In this document: positions 8,802 to 17,187 of the stretch, piece by piece
Layout of the letters: each line of letters begins with the position of its first letter
How positions within the stretch are numbered: the first letter of the stretch is position 1
Assembly (NCBI RefSeq): GCF_023566055.1
Contig: NZ_JALIQP010000004.1
Coordinates: forward strand, 488,562-552,561
Direction of reading: 5' to 3'
Length of the DNA stretch: 64,000 nucleotides
Origin: Halosolutus amylolyticus
GTDB lineage: Archaea > Halobacteriota > Halobacteria > Halobacteriales > Natrialbaceae
Made by a program: the position numbers and the translations under genes
The notes under the pieces: model-generated
The model's database searches: none
The model's input: the letters and a program-made list of their open reading frames with translations, nothing else
Told to the model about the DNA's origin: nothing

Positions 8802-10109
8802 TCAGAGTAGCGAGTCCTGGAGCTGCCGGAGCTGGTACAGCACCGAATCCGTGTCAAGGGTAACGTCGTCCGTCGACACTGGCTGGTCGGTGGCGATGGG
8901 GCGAGTCACCTCAGCACCGCTCAAGAGTTCGAACGGGACCAGGTCGGCCTCCGCGGCGACCGAAGCGTCCTCGAGCTGTCCATAGACAGTGTCGCCGCCG
9001 CCTCCGTGGATCGTCTCGCCGGGTTCGAGGTCGCGCTTCGCAGCCGCCACCACTTCCGTGGTCTGCTGGGTGACCACGCCTGTGGCCCGGTCCTGGAGTG
9101 CCGCCCTGGCAATGGACACCAGCGTCTCTTGGGGCAGGTGGAACGGCCTGTGGAAGACCTGGTACCGACCATCGGACGTGGTGTTGATGTTGTAGCGCTG
9201 GTCGAGGTAGATCTGCGTGGCCTCGTTGGGGGCCTCCGTCACCACGAACGCGCTGGGGTTGTCGCCGGACGGTGTGACAGCGTCGATGACCCCGGTCCGG
9301 TCTAGAACGCCTCCGTCGGCCTTGGGTCGCAACGTCTCGAGCAAACCATCACGGTCAGTCTCCGGCATGTGGATGCCGCCCGTGTCCGGCGGGAAGCCGA
9401 GCGCGTTCGCCGCGGCAGCGAGTTCGACCGCGACCTTCGTGCCGTCGAGGAAGGTGTTGTACATCCGGGCATCGGGCTCGTTTTCCTCGATAAACGAGTC
9501 TGGCAGGTCGTACCGCTTCAGGGCGTCCTCGTGGGTTGCGTGGGGCGCGAAGGTCAGCTCCGTACCCTGGCCAGCGGCGACGACGTCGAACCCCTGGAGA
9601 CGTGCCCAATCGGCGAGACGCACGACCTGCGCGGGTTCGTCGCCGTATGCCATAGTGTAGGTCACTCCCCGATGAGCCGCAAATCGGGCCAGCAGTGGTC
9701 CCACCGTCGCATCTACCTCGACGCTCACCATGACGACGTCGTTGCCGGCCTCGATAGCTTCCCAAGCGTGGCGGGCACCCGCCTCTGGATCGCCGGTCGT
9801 TTCGACAACTACGTCGACCGGTGCACCGGCAGCGGCGACGCCGTTTGTTGTTGCGACGCGCCGGTCGGCCGACAAGGCGTCCCGGATGCCGTCTCGGGTC
9901 TCCTCAACGTCCACGTCCGCCTCGGGAACCCCGACTTCTCGGAAGGTCCCCGTGGCTTTCTCCAAGTCGAGGTCTGCGAGGACGGCCGGGACGACCCCAG
10001 GTGTCTCCTCGATCTGGTACGCGAGGTGCGATCCGTACACGCCTGGACCAATCAGCGCCACCGTAATCGGCTCTGCTACGCGCTCCATCAGCTGGGCTCT
10101 GACTTCCAT
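8802..10109 (-). CDS. COG4091 homoserine-dehydrogenase-like NAD(P) oxidoreductase with SAF domain
   Basis: The 435 residues begin with a Rossmann nucleotide-binding loop (VALIGPGVYGSHLA, about residues 17-30). They continue through the conserved VVVETTGDPEAG and GNDVVMVSVEVDATVGPLL blocks of the homoserine-dehydrogenase-like fold and end in a SAF-type beta-clip domain (about residues 355-430, KRDLEPGETIHGGGGDTVYGQL). Members of this family are predicted dehydrogenases or oxidoisomerases of sugar-acid-like substrates and are not homoserine dehydrogenases proper, since the aspartate-pathway domains are absent. A TATA box 28 bases upstream makes ATG 10109 a leaderless start. It sits between MmsA and the divergent IclR regulator, which probably controls it. 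Confidence 0.82.
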   Translation of the reverse strand: MEVRAQLMERVAEPITVALIGPGVYGSHLAYQIEETPGVVPAVLADLDLEKATGTFREVGVPEADVDVEETRDGIRDALSADRRVATTNGVAAAGAPVDVVVETTGDPEAGARHAWEAIEAGNDVVMVSVEVDATVGPLLARFAAHRGVTYTMAYGDEPAQVVRLADWARLQGFDVVAAGQGTELTFAPHATHEDALKRYDLPDSFIEENEPDARMYNTFLDGTKVAVELAAAANALGFPPDTGGIHMPETDRDGLLETLRPKADGGVLDRTGVIDAVTPSGDNPSAFVVTEAPNEATQIYLDQRYNINTTSDGRYQVFHRPFHLPQETLVSIARAALQDRATGVVTQQTTEVVAAAKRDLEPGETIHGGGGDTVYGQLEDASVAAEADLVPFELLSGAEVTRPIATDQPVSTDDVTLDTDSVLYQLRQLQDSLL

Positions 10110-10131
10110 CTGTACCGCACAATTTTCGAGA

Positions 10132-10143
10132 GGTTATTTAAGT
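10132..10143 (-). promoter_or_regulatory. TATA box for the COG4091 gene
   Basis: The minus strand reads CTTAAATAACCT, centred 28 bases before the ATG at 10109, the classic spacing for leaderless haloarchaeal transcripts. Confidence 0.5.
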
Positions 10144-10554
10144 GTTATGTCGGGACGCGTATCAAAGGTCGACGCTCCACGTTTATCGCCAAGGGCGGCG
10201 ATGCTGCCTTATGTACCAAATATCCCGTAAACGCCAGTACCAGGGCCTCTACGATACGGTCCTGCGACACGACGAATCTGCGTACTGGTCTGTAACCACT
10301 CTTTCAACCGTCGGGCCGGTGCACCGACTAACGTGAAGGGATCGACCACAGGCCGGGAGCTGATACCCGATCTCTCCGGACGTTACGGCATTCTCTCATA
10401 CAGAACCGGTCCGACAGAATCCGCAGTCGACAGCAGACGTGCGAAGGTCATCAGTGTGTACGCGACGGAGAAGACGACAGAGAGGGGATAGGGTCATCCG
10501 TGCCACCGTCCGAACGAGCGGTATTCTCATTATCCTCCGGTCTAAGGCTTGGGT
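10144..10554. other. divergent intergenic region before the IclR regulator
   Basis: About 410 bases between divergent genes. No gene is seen. It must hold the promoters of both and probably the IclR operator, but I found no clear palindrome. Confidence 0.4.
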
Positions 10555-11346
10555 ATGACCGACAATGCACGGAGTGGGAATCACGACCGGATCAAGTCAG
10601 TCAGCGTCTCGCTGGACATCGTGACGACGTTGGAACAGGGCCCCCCCAGAACGATCACTGAACTGGCCGATAAGCTGGACCGATCACCGAGCAACGTCCT
10701 CGCACATCTCCGTACACTCCAAGAACGGGGATTTGTCGTCGAGGAGCACAACCGGTACCGGCCCGGGCTTCGGTACTACGAAATCGGCACGGCTATCAGG
10801 GAAGAGTATCCGCTGTTCGTGCACGGGACCCAACCTGCGGACGACCTGGCAGCCGATACGGGCGAGTTCGTCTGGCTGATGGTCGAAGAACGCGGGCGCG
10901 GGTACTACATCTACAAATCGGCGGGGGACGCCGCCGTCGAGAGTGGAGCGTACACGATGGGGAGCCGATGGCCCCTTAATGCGAGTGCCAGTGGTAAAGT
11001 GTTGCTTGCTCACATGGACGACACTAAAGCTGAGTCCGTTCTCGACGCACACGAGATGGAACAAGTAACGCCGAACACGATTACCGACCGGGCAGAACTG
11101 GAAACCGAACTCGAACAGGTCCGCGAAGAAGGCGTCGCCCGCGACCACGAGGAGTCGGCAGTTGGCATCCGTGGCGTAGCCGCACCGGTCCAGGGACTCG
11201 ACGGTCTCATCGGTGCGGTAGCGATATCTGGTCCGGCCAGTCGGATCGAAGGCGAATACTTCCACGAAACACTTCCGAGAAAAATCGCCCAGACAGCTGA
11301 TATTATCCGGATCCGGTATAATGGTGACGCGGCCGTCGATGGATAG
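10555..11346 (+). CDS. IclR-family transcriptional regulator
   Basis: ATG 10555 (MTDNARSG) was chosen over an in-frame TTG two codons upstream. Residues about 15-75 form the IclR winged helix (SLDIVTTLEQGPPRTITELADKLDRSPSNVLAHLRTLQERGFV). The rest is the IclR effector domain with the typical SRWPLNASASGKVLLAHM and GIRGVAAPVQGLDGLIGAVAISGPASRI blocks. At 263 residues it is full length. IclR proteins bind small carboxylates or other pathway intermediates and repress or activate neighbouring catabolic operons. Its divergent position next to the COG4091/MmsA pair suggests it senses an intermediate of this island. Confidence 0.92.
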   Translation: MTDNARSGNHDRIKSVSVSLDIVTTLEQGPPRTITELADKLDRSPSNVLAHLRTLQERGFVVEEHNRYRPGLRYYEIGTAIREEYPLFVHGTQPADDLAADTGEFVWLMVEERGRGYYIYKSAGDAAVESGAYTMGSRWPLNASASGKVLLAHMDDTKAESVLDAHEMEQVTPNTITDRAELETELEQVREEGVARDHEESAVGIRGVAAPVQGLDGLIGAVAISGPASRIEGEYFHETLPRKIAQTADIIRIRYNGDAAVDG

Positions 11347-11842
11347 GCACCGCTTGCAAAGGGGGCGTTCGCCTACGACGCGACCCGGTGTATTACATTC
11401 GTATGGCTGTAATCCAATCCGCTCCTGCTCACCTGGTCTGGGCATTACGCCCGAACCCAACGATCGACGTTGCCAGTCCAAACAGGTGCAACCATATCGT
11501 TCGGGTCACCCAAACTGGACCCATCAGTTTCCGTCCAGGCGAGAATTCGCGTCAATGCGGTCGTCCCGCAGTAGACGTGCTTTGCTGGCGGGTCCTGGGT
11601 TGGACATGTACGTGGATCCATTTTTGCTACCACTGTCCCCGCCGACACCAAGCGGCATTTCGCAGGAGAGAATTTCAGACCGCCACGATCATCTGCCCGG
11701 CGATTAAACGAAGTATGGATCGACCACAAGATTCAGGAGGTCGCCCGGCAAATCCACGTTTGACAGAACGAGTTGTTCGTATACAGATGGCCGAACATCA
11801 CGCGACGACGTCAAGTCACCGAGGAGTACCGGGAAGGCACAC
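11347..11842. other. gene-poor interval
   Basis: About 500 bases. One minus-strand frame (11445-11621, 58 residues from MDPRTCPTQDPPAKH) has fair codon bias but no recognisable motif, so I do not call it. Nothing else is seen. Confidence 0.35.
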
Positions 11843-12772
11843 GTGAGTTCGTACAGACACTTCGCGCTGTTCGTCGCTCTCGCGTTCATATGGGGTTCCC
11901 TGTTCGTCTTCATCAAGATTGGATTACCGTACGTGCCTCCGGTGCTGTTCGCAGCGCTCCGGCACGATCTCGCCGCCGTGCTGACGTTGGCGTACGCGGC
12001 GGCCGTTTCGGAGCAGTGGCGCCCGCGGTCCCGAGCGGACTGGTGGCTCGTCGGCCTCGGTGCCACCTTCTTCGTCGGCCTGTACAACGCGTTCCTCTTC
12101 GTCGGTCAAGGGGACGTAACCAGCAGTATCGCGGCGATTCTCACGGCGACGAACCCGATCCTCGCGGCGATGTTCGCGTGGGTCCTGATTCCGGCGGAAC
12201 GCCTTTCGAAAACCGGGGTTGTAGGTCTCTTCCTCGGTTTTGTCGGCGTGGGTCTGGTCGCAAATCCCGACCTCTCGGGCCCCCTGGGAGCAGAGACGGT
12301 CGGTGCCGGACTCGTGATCCTCTCGACCGCCTGTCTGGCGTTCGGGAGCGTTCTCGTCCAGCGCGCCAGCGGTGACCTGTCCACCGCCGGGTTCGTCGGC
12401 TGGTCGAACCTCTTGGGTGCCGGCTTGCTACACGTCGTGAGCCTCGGACTGCCCAGCGAATCACTGTCGGCCGTGGACCTAACTGGTGAGGCACTATTCG
12501 CGATCGTCTACCTGGCCGTCGTCGGAAGCGGGCTCAGCGCGATCATCTACTTCCACCTACTTCACGCACTGGGCGCCGTCGAGATCAACCTGGTGTCCTA
12601 CGCAGCCCCCATCTTCACCGCGGTCCTGGGCTGGCTGTTGCTGGCCGAGACGCTATCGCCGCTGAGTGTCTTGGGCTTTCTCACCATCTTCGCCGGCTTC
12701 GCTCTGGTGAAAAACGACGAACTGCGGGCCGAAGCCCGGAAGCTTTCCTGGCAGTCGCTCGGCCGCAGTTGA
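11843..12772 (+). CDS. EamA/DMT-family transporter
   Basis: The start is GTG 11843. The 309 residues form about ten hydrophobic segments in two EamA halves. Each half has the family pattern: FIWGSLFVFIKIGLPYVPP at the start of the first, and ALGAVEINLVSYAAPIFTAVLGWLLLAETLSPL near the end of the second. DMT carriers of this type usually export metabolites such as amino acids. The gene follows the IclR regulator on the same strand but after 500 bases, so co-transcription is uncertain. It may export a toxic intermediate of the island. Confidence 0.88.
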   Translation: MSSYRHFALFVALAFIWGSLFVFIKIGLPYVPPVLFAALRHDLAAVLTLAYAAAVSEQWRPRSRADWWLVGLGATFFVGLYNAFLFVGQGDVTSSIAAILTATNPILAAMFAWVLIPAERLSKTGVVGLFLGFVGVGLVANPDLSGPLGAETVGAGLVILSTACLAFGSVLVQRASGDLSTAGFVGWSNLLGAGLLHVVSLGLPSESLSAVDLTGEALFAIVYLAVVGSGLSAIIYFHLLHALGAVEINLVSYAAPIFTAVLGWLLLAETLSPLSVLGFLTIFAGFALVKNDELRAEARKLSWQSLGRS

Positions 12773-13298
12773 GCCTCTTAGGCGGCCGGTCGACCAGCTA
12801 CCGTGCCGTGGTTGTTCTGCACGATGGCGTTCACTCACCGCGTTCGACACTAGGGCCGCCGCTTCTTCTGCGGTCACAGACAGGCCGCCGTCGACACCGG
12901 GGCACCGTCCGTCTATAACCTGCTCCCTCTTCGAACAGGGGCGCCGATCCGAGACGTCGCGGACGCCCGTCTCACGTCCACAAATAAGATATATTATACA
13001 TAATTGTAAATTATATATGGGGATGATATCTTCGACCGATCCCGGGTGAGTGGGCGTCGCCTCGAACCGTCGGGTCGTCACGGTGGTCACTGACGGTACC
13101 ACAGGTAGGATGGACGCCGGCCGAGGCTGCCGGGGAGGTGGATACTGTCGCAACAATCTCCTCCGAAATCGTGCGTGAGGCGCGTGGAGGAAACGTAAGC
13201 GTCGTGTCTCACGTCTCGAACTCTTCTTGGGTCGACTACGATCGGACTCGATTGCTGGCACCGGAGATGTGGATGCGACCAGCACCTCGTCTGCCCGG
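12773..13298. other. intergenic interval with an AT-rich patch
   Basis: About 525 bases between convergent genes, without a credible gene. At 12983-13020 there is a nearly pure A+T tract (ATATATTATACATAATTG followed by TAAATTATATAT) that is partly self-complementary. In this GC-rich setting it could be a promoter or a bendable site. No start codon with coding bias follows it on either strand. Confidence 0.4.
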
Positions 13299-14435
13299 CT
13301 ACGACTGCGGATCCAGCGAGGCGCGGCCGACGCCTTTGCCCGCAGACGCCTCGAGAGCCGCCTCGAACTCCGCGAGGCCGTACGTCTCGTCCAGGAGGTC
13401 CCCGTAGGGATACACATCGATGGTGTCCGCGAGGAAGCCGAGTGCCTTGCGCAGGTACCAGGGGTCGTACTGCACCATCGCCTCGACCGTGATGGACTCG
13501 CGAGTGAGTTGCCCCGGGTCGAAGTCGACGACGGATCCGGGATTGATGTTGCCGACCTCCAGGTACCGCCCGCCCGTTCGCAGGAGCTCGATGCCCTCGG
13601 TGAACGCCTCCGGCACGCCCGCGAGCTCCGCTGCGACGTCCGCCCCTTCTCCGTCGGTGAGTTCCATCACTCTCTCAATACGTTCGTCGATACTACTGTA
13701 TTCGTTCATGTCTACGACGTGGTCTGCACCGAACCGCCTGGCCAGGTCAAGACGGTTCTGTGCGCCCTCGACTACGATAACTTCTGCCCCTCGCTCGTTC
13801 GCGTACGCGGTTGCGTTGAGTCCGAGCCCGCCGGCGCCCTGGATCACCACCGTCTCGTCGTACTCCAGGTCCACCTGGTCGAGTCCGAACATAACCTGCG
13901 ACAGCGCACAGTTGGCCGCCGCGGCCACACTCGGAACCTCCGTAAGCGCGTCGGGAACCTTGTAAAAGTGCTGGTTCGGGTGGACGTAGTAGTGCGTGCC
14001 GTACGTCCCGTGGAAGTGTGGGAACTCCTCAAGGGACTTGGTCTTGTACGAGTACGACTCCTGGCAGTTGTGGAACTCTCCCCGGGCGCAGGCGCTGCAG
14101 TGTTGGCAAGTGAGATAGTACACCGGGGCGACAAGGTCGCCCGGTGAGATCTCGTTGCCGGCGTAATCCGTCTCGACGCCTGGCCCGAGCTCAGTGACGC
14201 GACAGACCGCCTCATGACCTAAGACCATGTTCACGAAGGGGTCGCCGAGTCGTCCCTCGGAGATATGTACGTCCGAGCCACATACGTTGGTACGCACCAC
14301 TTCAGTGACTACGGCGCCGGGCTCAGGCTCCGGCACAGGATGTTCGCGCATCGCAAGTTCCCCTGGTTCGTAAAAGTAAACGACCTCACCGGTCGGCCTG
14401 GACGTCTGGCTTTCCGGGTTCGGGTCACCGTCCAT
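13299..14435 (-). CDS. zinc-dependent alcohol dehydrogenase (MDR family), paralog 1
   Basis: 378 residues. The GroES-like domain carries the catalytic-zinc ligands in NVCGSDVH and the GHEA block, and a full structural-zinc site CQHCSACARGEFHNC (C-x2-C-x2-C-x7-C). The Rossmann domain has VVIQGAGGLGLNA and an acidic residue at the end of beta-2 (VIVVEGAQ), which suggests NAD preference. It is closely related along its whole length to the paralog at 15555-16691. MDR zinc ADHs oxidise alcohols to aldehydes or ketones. It sits beside an HTH-10 regulator, the paralog and an aldehyde dehydrogenase, which fits a stepwise alcohol to acid route. Confidence 0.9.
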   Translation of the reverse strand: MDGDPNPESQTSRPTGEVVYFYEPGELAMREHPVPEPEPGAVVTEVVRTNVCGSDVHISEGRLGDPFVNMVLGHEAVCRVTELGPGVETDYAGNEISPGDLVAPVYYLTCQHCSACARGEFHNCQESYSYKTKSLEEFPHFHGTYGTHYYVHPNQHFYKVPDALTEVPSVAAAANCALSQVMFGLDQVDLEYDETVVIQGAGGLGLNATAYANERGAEVIVVEGAQNRLDLARRFGADHVVDMNEYSSIDERIERVMELTDGEGADVAAELAGVPEAFTEGIELLRTGGRYLEVGNINPGSVVDFDPGQLTRESITVEAMVQYDPWYLRKALGFLADTIDVYPYGDLLDETYGLAEFEAALEASAGKGVGRASLDPQS

Positions 14436-14807
14436 AGACGCCCCTCCCGGCCGGTTTCGCCCTCGATGTGTCAGCCGGGCCTCTCTCGTTCTGACGGTCG
14501 GCGGACGGCCCTCTAGAACGAGCGGCCAGGTGAGGAAGGTGGGGCCGCTGCGGACGCGGTTCCAGTCGTGCGCTTGCCAATCGATCTTTCCCCGAAGTTC
14601 GGCAGCGCGAGTCCTCTGATATCGCTCTGTTCGTCGGTTCTGGGATTGGTGCTGTCTCGGTATTCACAGCTCATCTGGCGAGGGTCAGCGGCACGAAGGT
14701 TCTGCCACACATGGTGGTTCTTATAAGTATTGACGACCAGGCCCGTCTGGAGCAGGTTAGCTGCGAGCTACCACGTCGAACGGTACGTGTCCGACCACGC
14801 GTCCACC
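14436..14807. other. intergenic interval upstream of ADH paralog 1
   Basis: About 370 bases. A minus-strand TATA-like CTTATAAG lies at 14720-14729, about 290 bases before the ADH start, so a long leader or an unseen small gene is possible. No coding bias is seen in between. Confidence 0.35.
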
Positions 14808-15506
14808 TCACGCGGACAGGTTTACGTACTTGATGAAGAACTGCATCAGGTCCTTCTCCGCCTTCCGCAAGTGTTGGGAGGCGGTCGTCTTGGCGATCCC
14901 CAGGTCGTCCGCGATCTCCTCGAGCGTACAGCCGCGGGGCACGTCGAAGTAGCCGGCCTCGAGGGCCTCGTTGAGGACGCGCCGGCGGCGCGGCGTGACG
15001 GTCTCGAACAGCTCTGCCCACTCGGTGACGCTGGGCGTGATGCGGCGCTGAAAGTCCCTCGAGACGTATTCGATCGTCACCGGGCCGAACCGCTCGAGCA
15101 GGTCGACGGCCTCCGCGAGGTCTTCACGCTTCGATAGCAGGAGGTCGAAGGTCTCTCGACCGTCCCGGACCTCGCCGAAGTTCGCCAGCGGGATGAACCC
15201 CTCGTGGAGAAGCACCTGGAGTGGAGTGAACTCGAAGTACTGCCCTTTGATGATGACCGTCGCGGTTACCCGATCCGCCCCCTCGACCTGGTATCGCTCG
15301 ATCACGTCGATTGTGTCCGTCGTCTCGTGTTCTCGAATGACGTCAATAACGGCTTCGCACTCGTTCTCGGCGGCCTCAAGGGCGAACAGCCCGAAATACC
15401 GCCGGTCGCGATACGTGGAGGCCAAGAACTGACCGGTGACGTCGTACCGGTCGAGCTCTGCCGTCCAGTCTCCCTCGTATCGGACGCTTAGTTTGGCTGT
15501 GAGCAT
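14808..15506 (-). CDS. HTH-10 (bacterio-opsin activator type) transcriptional regulator, island copy 1
   Basis: The start at MLTAKLSVRYEGDWT (15506) is preceded by a TATA box at 27 bases, so it is leaderless; five upstream codons are excluded. The 232-residue protein has an N-terminal sensor-like domain and a C-terminal HTH-10 domain (LNEALEAGYFDVPRGCTLEEIADDLGIAKTTASQHLRKAE, about residues 172-215). It is paralogous to the regulator at 23139-23855, sharing the opening pattern (MLTAKxxVRYExDWTAxLxRYDV). HTH-10 proteins typically activate nearby haloarchaeal genes. The flanking ADH genes are the obvious targets. Confidence 0.9.
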   Translation of the reverse strand: MLTAKLSVRYEGDWTAELDRYDVTGQFLASTYRDRRYFGLFALEAAENECEAVIDVIREHETTDTIDVIERYQVEGADRVTATVIIKGQYFEFTPLQVLLHEGFIPLANFGEVRDGRETFDLLLSKREDLAEAVDLLERFGPVTIEYVSRDFQRRITPSVTEWAELFETVTPRRRRVLNEALEAGYFDVPRGCTLEEIADDLGIAKTTASQHLRKAEKDLMQFFIKYVNLSA

Positions 15507-15527
15507 TGGTCTGTAGAGCACCCCGGC

Positions 15528-15537
15528 GATAATAAGT
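15528..15537 (-). promoter_or_regulatory. TATA box for HTH-10 copy 1
   Basis: The minus strand reads ACTTATTATC, centred 27 bases before ATG 15506. It supports the shorter start and leaderless transcription. Confidence 0.5.
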
Positions 15538-15554
15538 GGCCGTGTCCGGGCGGA

Positions 15555-16691
15555 TTACTGTGATGGGATCAGCGTCGCCCGAATGACGTCACGGTTCTCG
15601 GAGTGTTCCAGTGCAGCCTCCACGTCCGACAGCGGATACTCGGTATCGATCAGGTCGTCGTACGGATAGCTGTCGACCGTCTCCGCAAGCAACTGAAGCG
15701 ACTCGTAGAGCGTCCAGGGGTCGTACTCGACGGCCGTCGTGACGTCGATGGACTTCCTGGTGAGCTTGCCGGGGTCGAAGTCCACCTCGTGGCCCGGCCG
15801 GACGTTCCCCATCTCGAGGTAGCGCCCGCCGGTCCGGAGCAGTTCGATCCCTTCGGTGAACGCCTCCGGGACGCCCGCAACCTCGACGCCGACGTCGGCC
15901 CCGAGTCCGTCGGTGATCTCCTCGACCCGTTTGACCCGCGCCTCCACGGTTTCGTCCTCCCGGAAGTCGATGACGTGGTCGGCACCAAACGCCCTGGCCT
16001 GCTCGAGGCGCCCGTCAACGCCGTCGACGACGATGGTCTCTGCGCCGTACTCGTTGGCGACCACGGTCGCGTTCAGCCCGAGGCCACCGGCACCCTGGAT
16101 GACCACCGTCTCGCCGAACTCGAGACCGACCTGGTCGAGACCGAACTTCACCTGTGACAGCGCGCAGTTGGCCGCCGCCGCGACGTTCAGGTGCGACTCG
16201 AGTTCATCGGGAATCTTGTAGAAGTGGTTGTCCGGGTAGATGTAGTAGTGGGTGGCCCAGGGGGCGTGGAAGTGCGGCCAGATCTCCGGGGACTTCCCGG
16301 TGTGTTCGTAGTCGTTCTCGCAGCGGTAGAACTCGCCGCGGCGACAGAACTCGCAGGCCTGGCAGGTCTGGAAGTAGACCGGTGCGACCAGGTCACCCTC
16401 CTCGATCGGGTTGCCGGCGCTGTCGGTCTCGACGCCCTCGCCGAGTTCGGCTACGCGAACGAGTGCCTCGTGACCGAGGACACAGTCCTGGAGGGGGTGG
16501 TCGCCCTTCCAAACGTGGAGCTCCGACCCGCAAACGTTGGCGCGAACGACCTCGGTAACGACGGCGCCTGGCTCCGGTTCGGGTACCTCGTACTCCCGGA
16601 ACTCGAGGTCCTTCGGACCGTTGATGTAGACGAGTTCGCCCGTCTCCGCGGCCTCGTCCGTCTCGCCGGTTACGTCGCCAGAACTGGTCAT
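15555..16691 (-). CDS. zinc-dependent alcohol dehydrogenase (MDR family), paralog 2
   Basis: 378 residues, the same length as paralog 1. Zinc ligands are in NVCGSELH and GHEA, and the structural-zinc site CQACEFCRRGEFYRC is complete. The Rossmann motif VVIQGAGGLGLNATV and the VVDGVDGR acidic end suggest NAD. The blocks GVPEAFTEGIELLRTGGRYLE and AAAANCALSQVKFGLDQV are nearly identical in both paralogs, so the pair arose by duplication and may act on related substrates. The ATG overlaps the stop of the SnoaL-like gene by four bases, so the two are translationally coupled. Confidence 0.9.
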   Translation of the reverse strand: MTSSGDVTGETDEAAETGELVYINGPKDLEFREYEVPEPEPGAVVTEVVRANVCGSELHVWKGDHPLQDCVLGHEALVRVAELGEGVETDSAGNPIEEGDLVAPVYFQTCQACEFCRRGEFYRCENDYEHTGKSPEIWPHFHAPWATHYYIYPDNHFYKIPDELESHLNVAAAANCALSQVKFGLDQVGLEFGETVVIQGAGGLGLNATVVANEYGAETIVVDGVDGRLEQARAFGADHVIDFREDETVEARVKRVEEITDGLGADVGVEVAGVPEAFTEGIELLRTGGRYLEMGNVRPGHEVDFDPGKLTRKSIDVTTAVEYDPWTLYESLQLLAETVDSYPYDDLIDTEYPLSDVEAALEHSENRDVIRATLIPSQ

Positions 16692-17110
16692 GCGTCCTCG
16701 CTGGTGGCCTCGGCCCGGACGTTCGGAACGTCCTCCGGCACTTCGTCGACGTAGCCCCGGTAGTCGAGGTAGGCACGGAAGGCGACGATCTCGTCGTCGT
16801 CGTTGAACTCCATCACGTCACAGAGGGGGACGCCGTCTGCCGACCGGCCGACAGCCGTCTCGCCGTCGAGGTAGCCCTCGCAAACCACGACGTTTCCGTC
16901 CTGGTGGAAGGCCTCCATGTGGTGTGCGCCGCCGGTGAAGAACTCGGCGTTGTCCTCGTAGAACTGCCGGATCTCTTCCCGGCCACGAACGACCCCGGCC
17001 CGCGAGGAGTGGACGACCGGGTCCTCGGCGTACAGCTCGATGACGTCGTCTGTTCCAGCGTCGGAACTGTCCATCAGCTCGAAATATCGTTGTGCGACTT
17101 CGACGCTCAT
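16688..17110 (-). CDS. SnoaL-like / NTF2-family protein
   Basis: 140 residues from MSVEVAQRYFELMDSS (17110; an in-frame codon at 17116 is possible). The pattern of an N-terminal helix pair (VAQRYFELMDSSDAGTDDVIELYAEDPVVHS), a REEIRQFYEDNAEFF helix and a twisted sheet with VVCEGYL and CDVMEFNDDDEIVAFRAYLDYRG is that of the cone-shaped NTF2 fold. SnoaL-like proteins act as isomerases, hydrolases or cyclases on small polar substrates. A four-base overlap with ADH paralog 2 ties it to the same step or to an adjacent one, perhaps isomerising the ketone or aldehyde made by the ADH. Confidence 0.85.
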   Translation of the reverse strand: MSVEVAQRYFELMDSSDAGTDDVIELYAEDPVVHSSRAGVVRGREEIRQFYEDNAEFFTGGAHHMEAFHQDGNVVVCEGYLDGETAVGRSADGVPLCDVMEFNDDDEIVAFRAYLDYRGYVDEVPEDVPNVRAEATSEDA

Positions 17111-17187
17111 CCGCAAGTACGTTGCCGCGGACGCCGGATACTGTTTTAGGCAAACATAGTTCGGCGTTTTTAATCAGGGGCGGTGAC

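Noticed and set aside
12983..13020. AT-rich partly palindromic tract as a replication origin
   Set aside because: No orc1/cdc6 gene, no ORB-like repeats and no further AT-rich unwinding region nearby. Left as an intergenic note only.
13227..14147. Plus-strand open frame of 306 codons opposite ADH paralog 1
   Set aside because: Antisense of the zinc ADH; no domain is visible.
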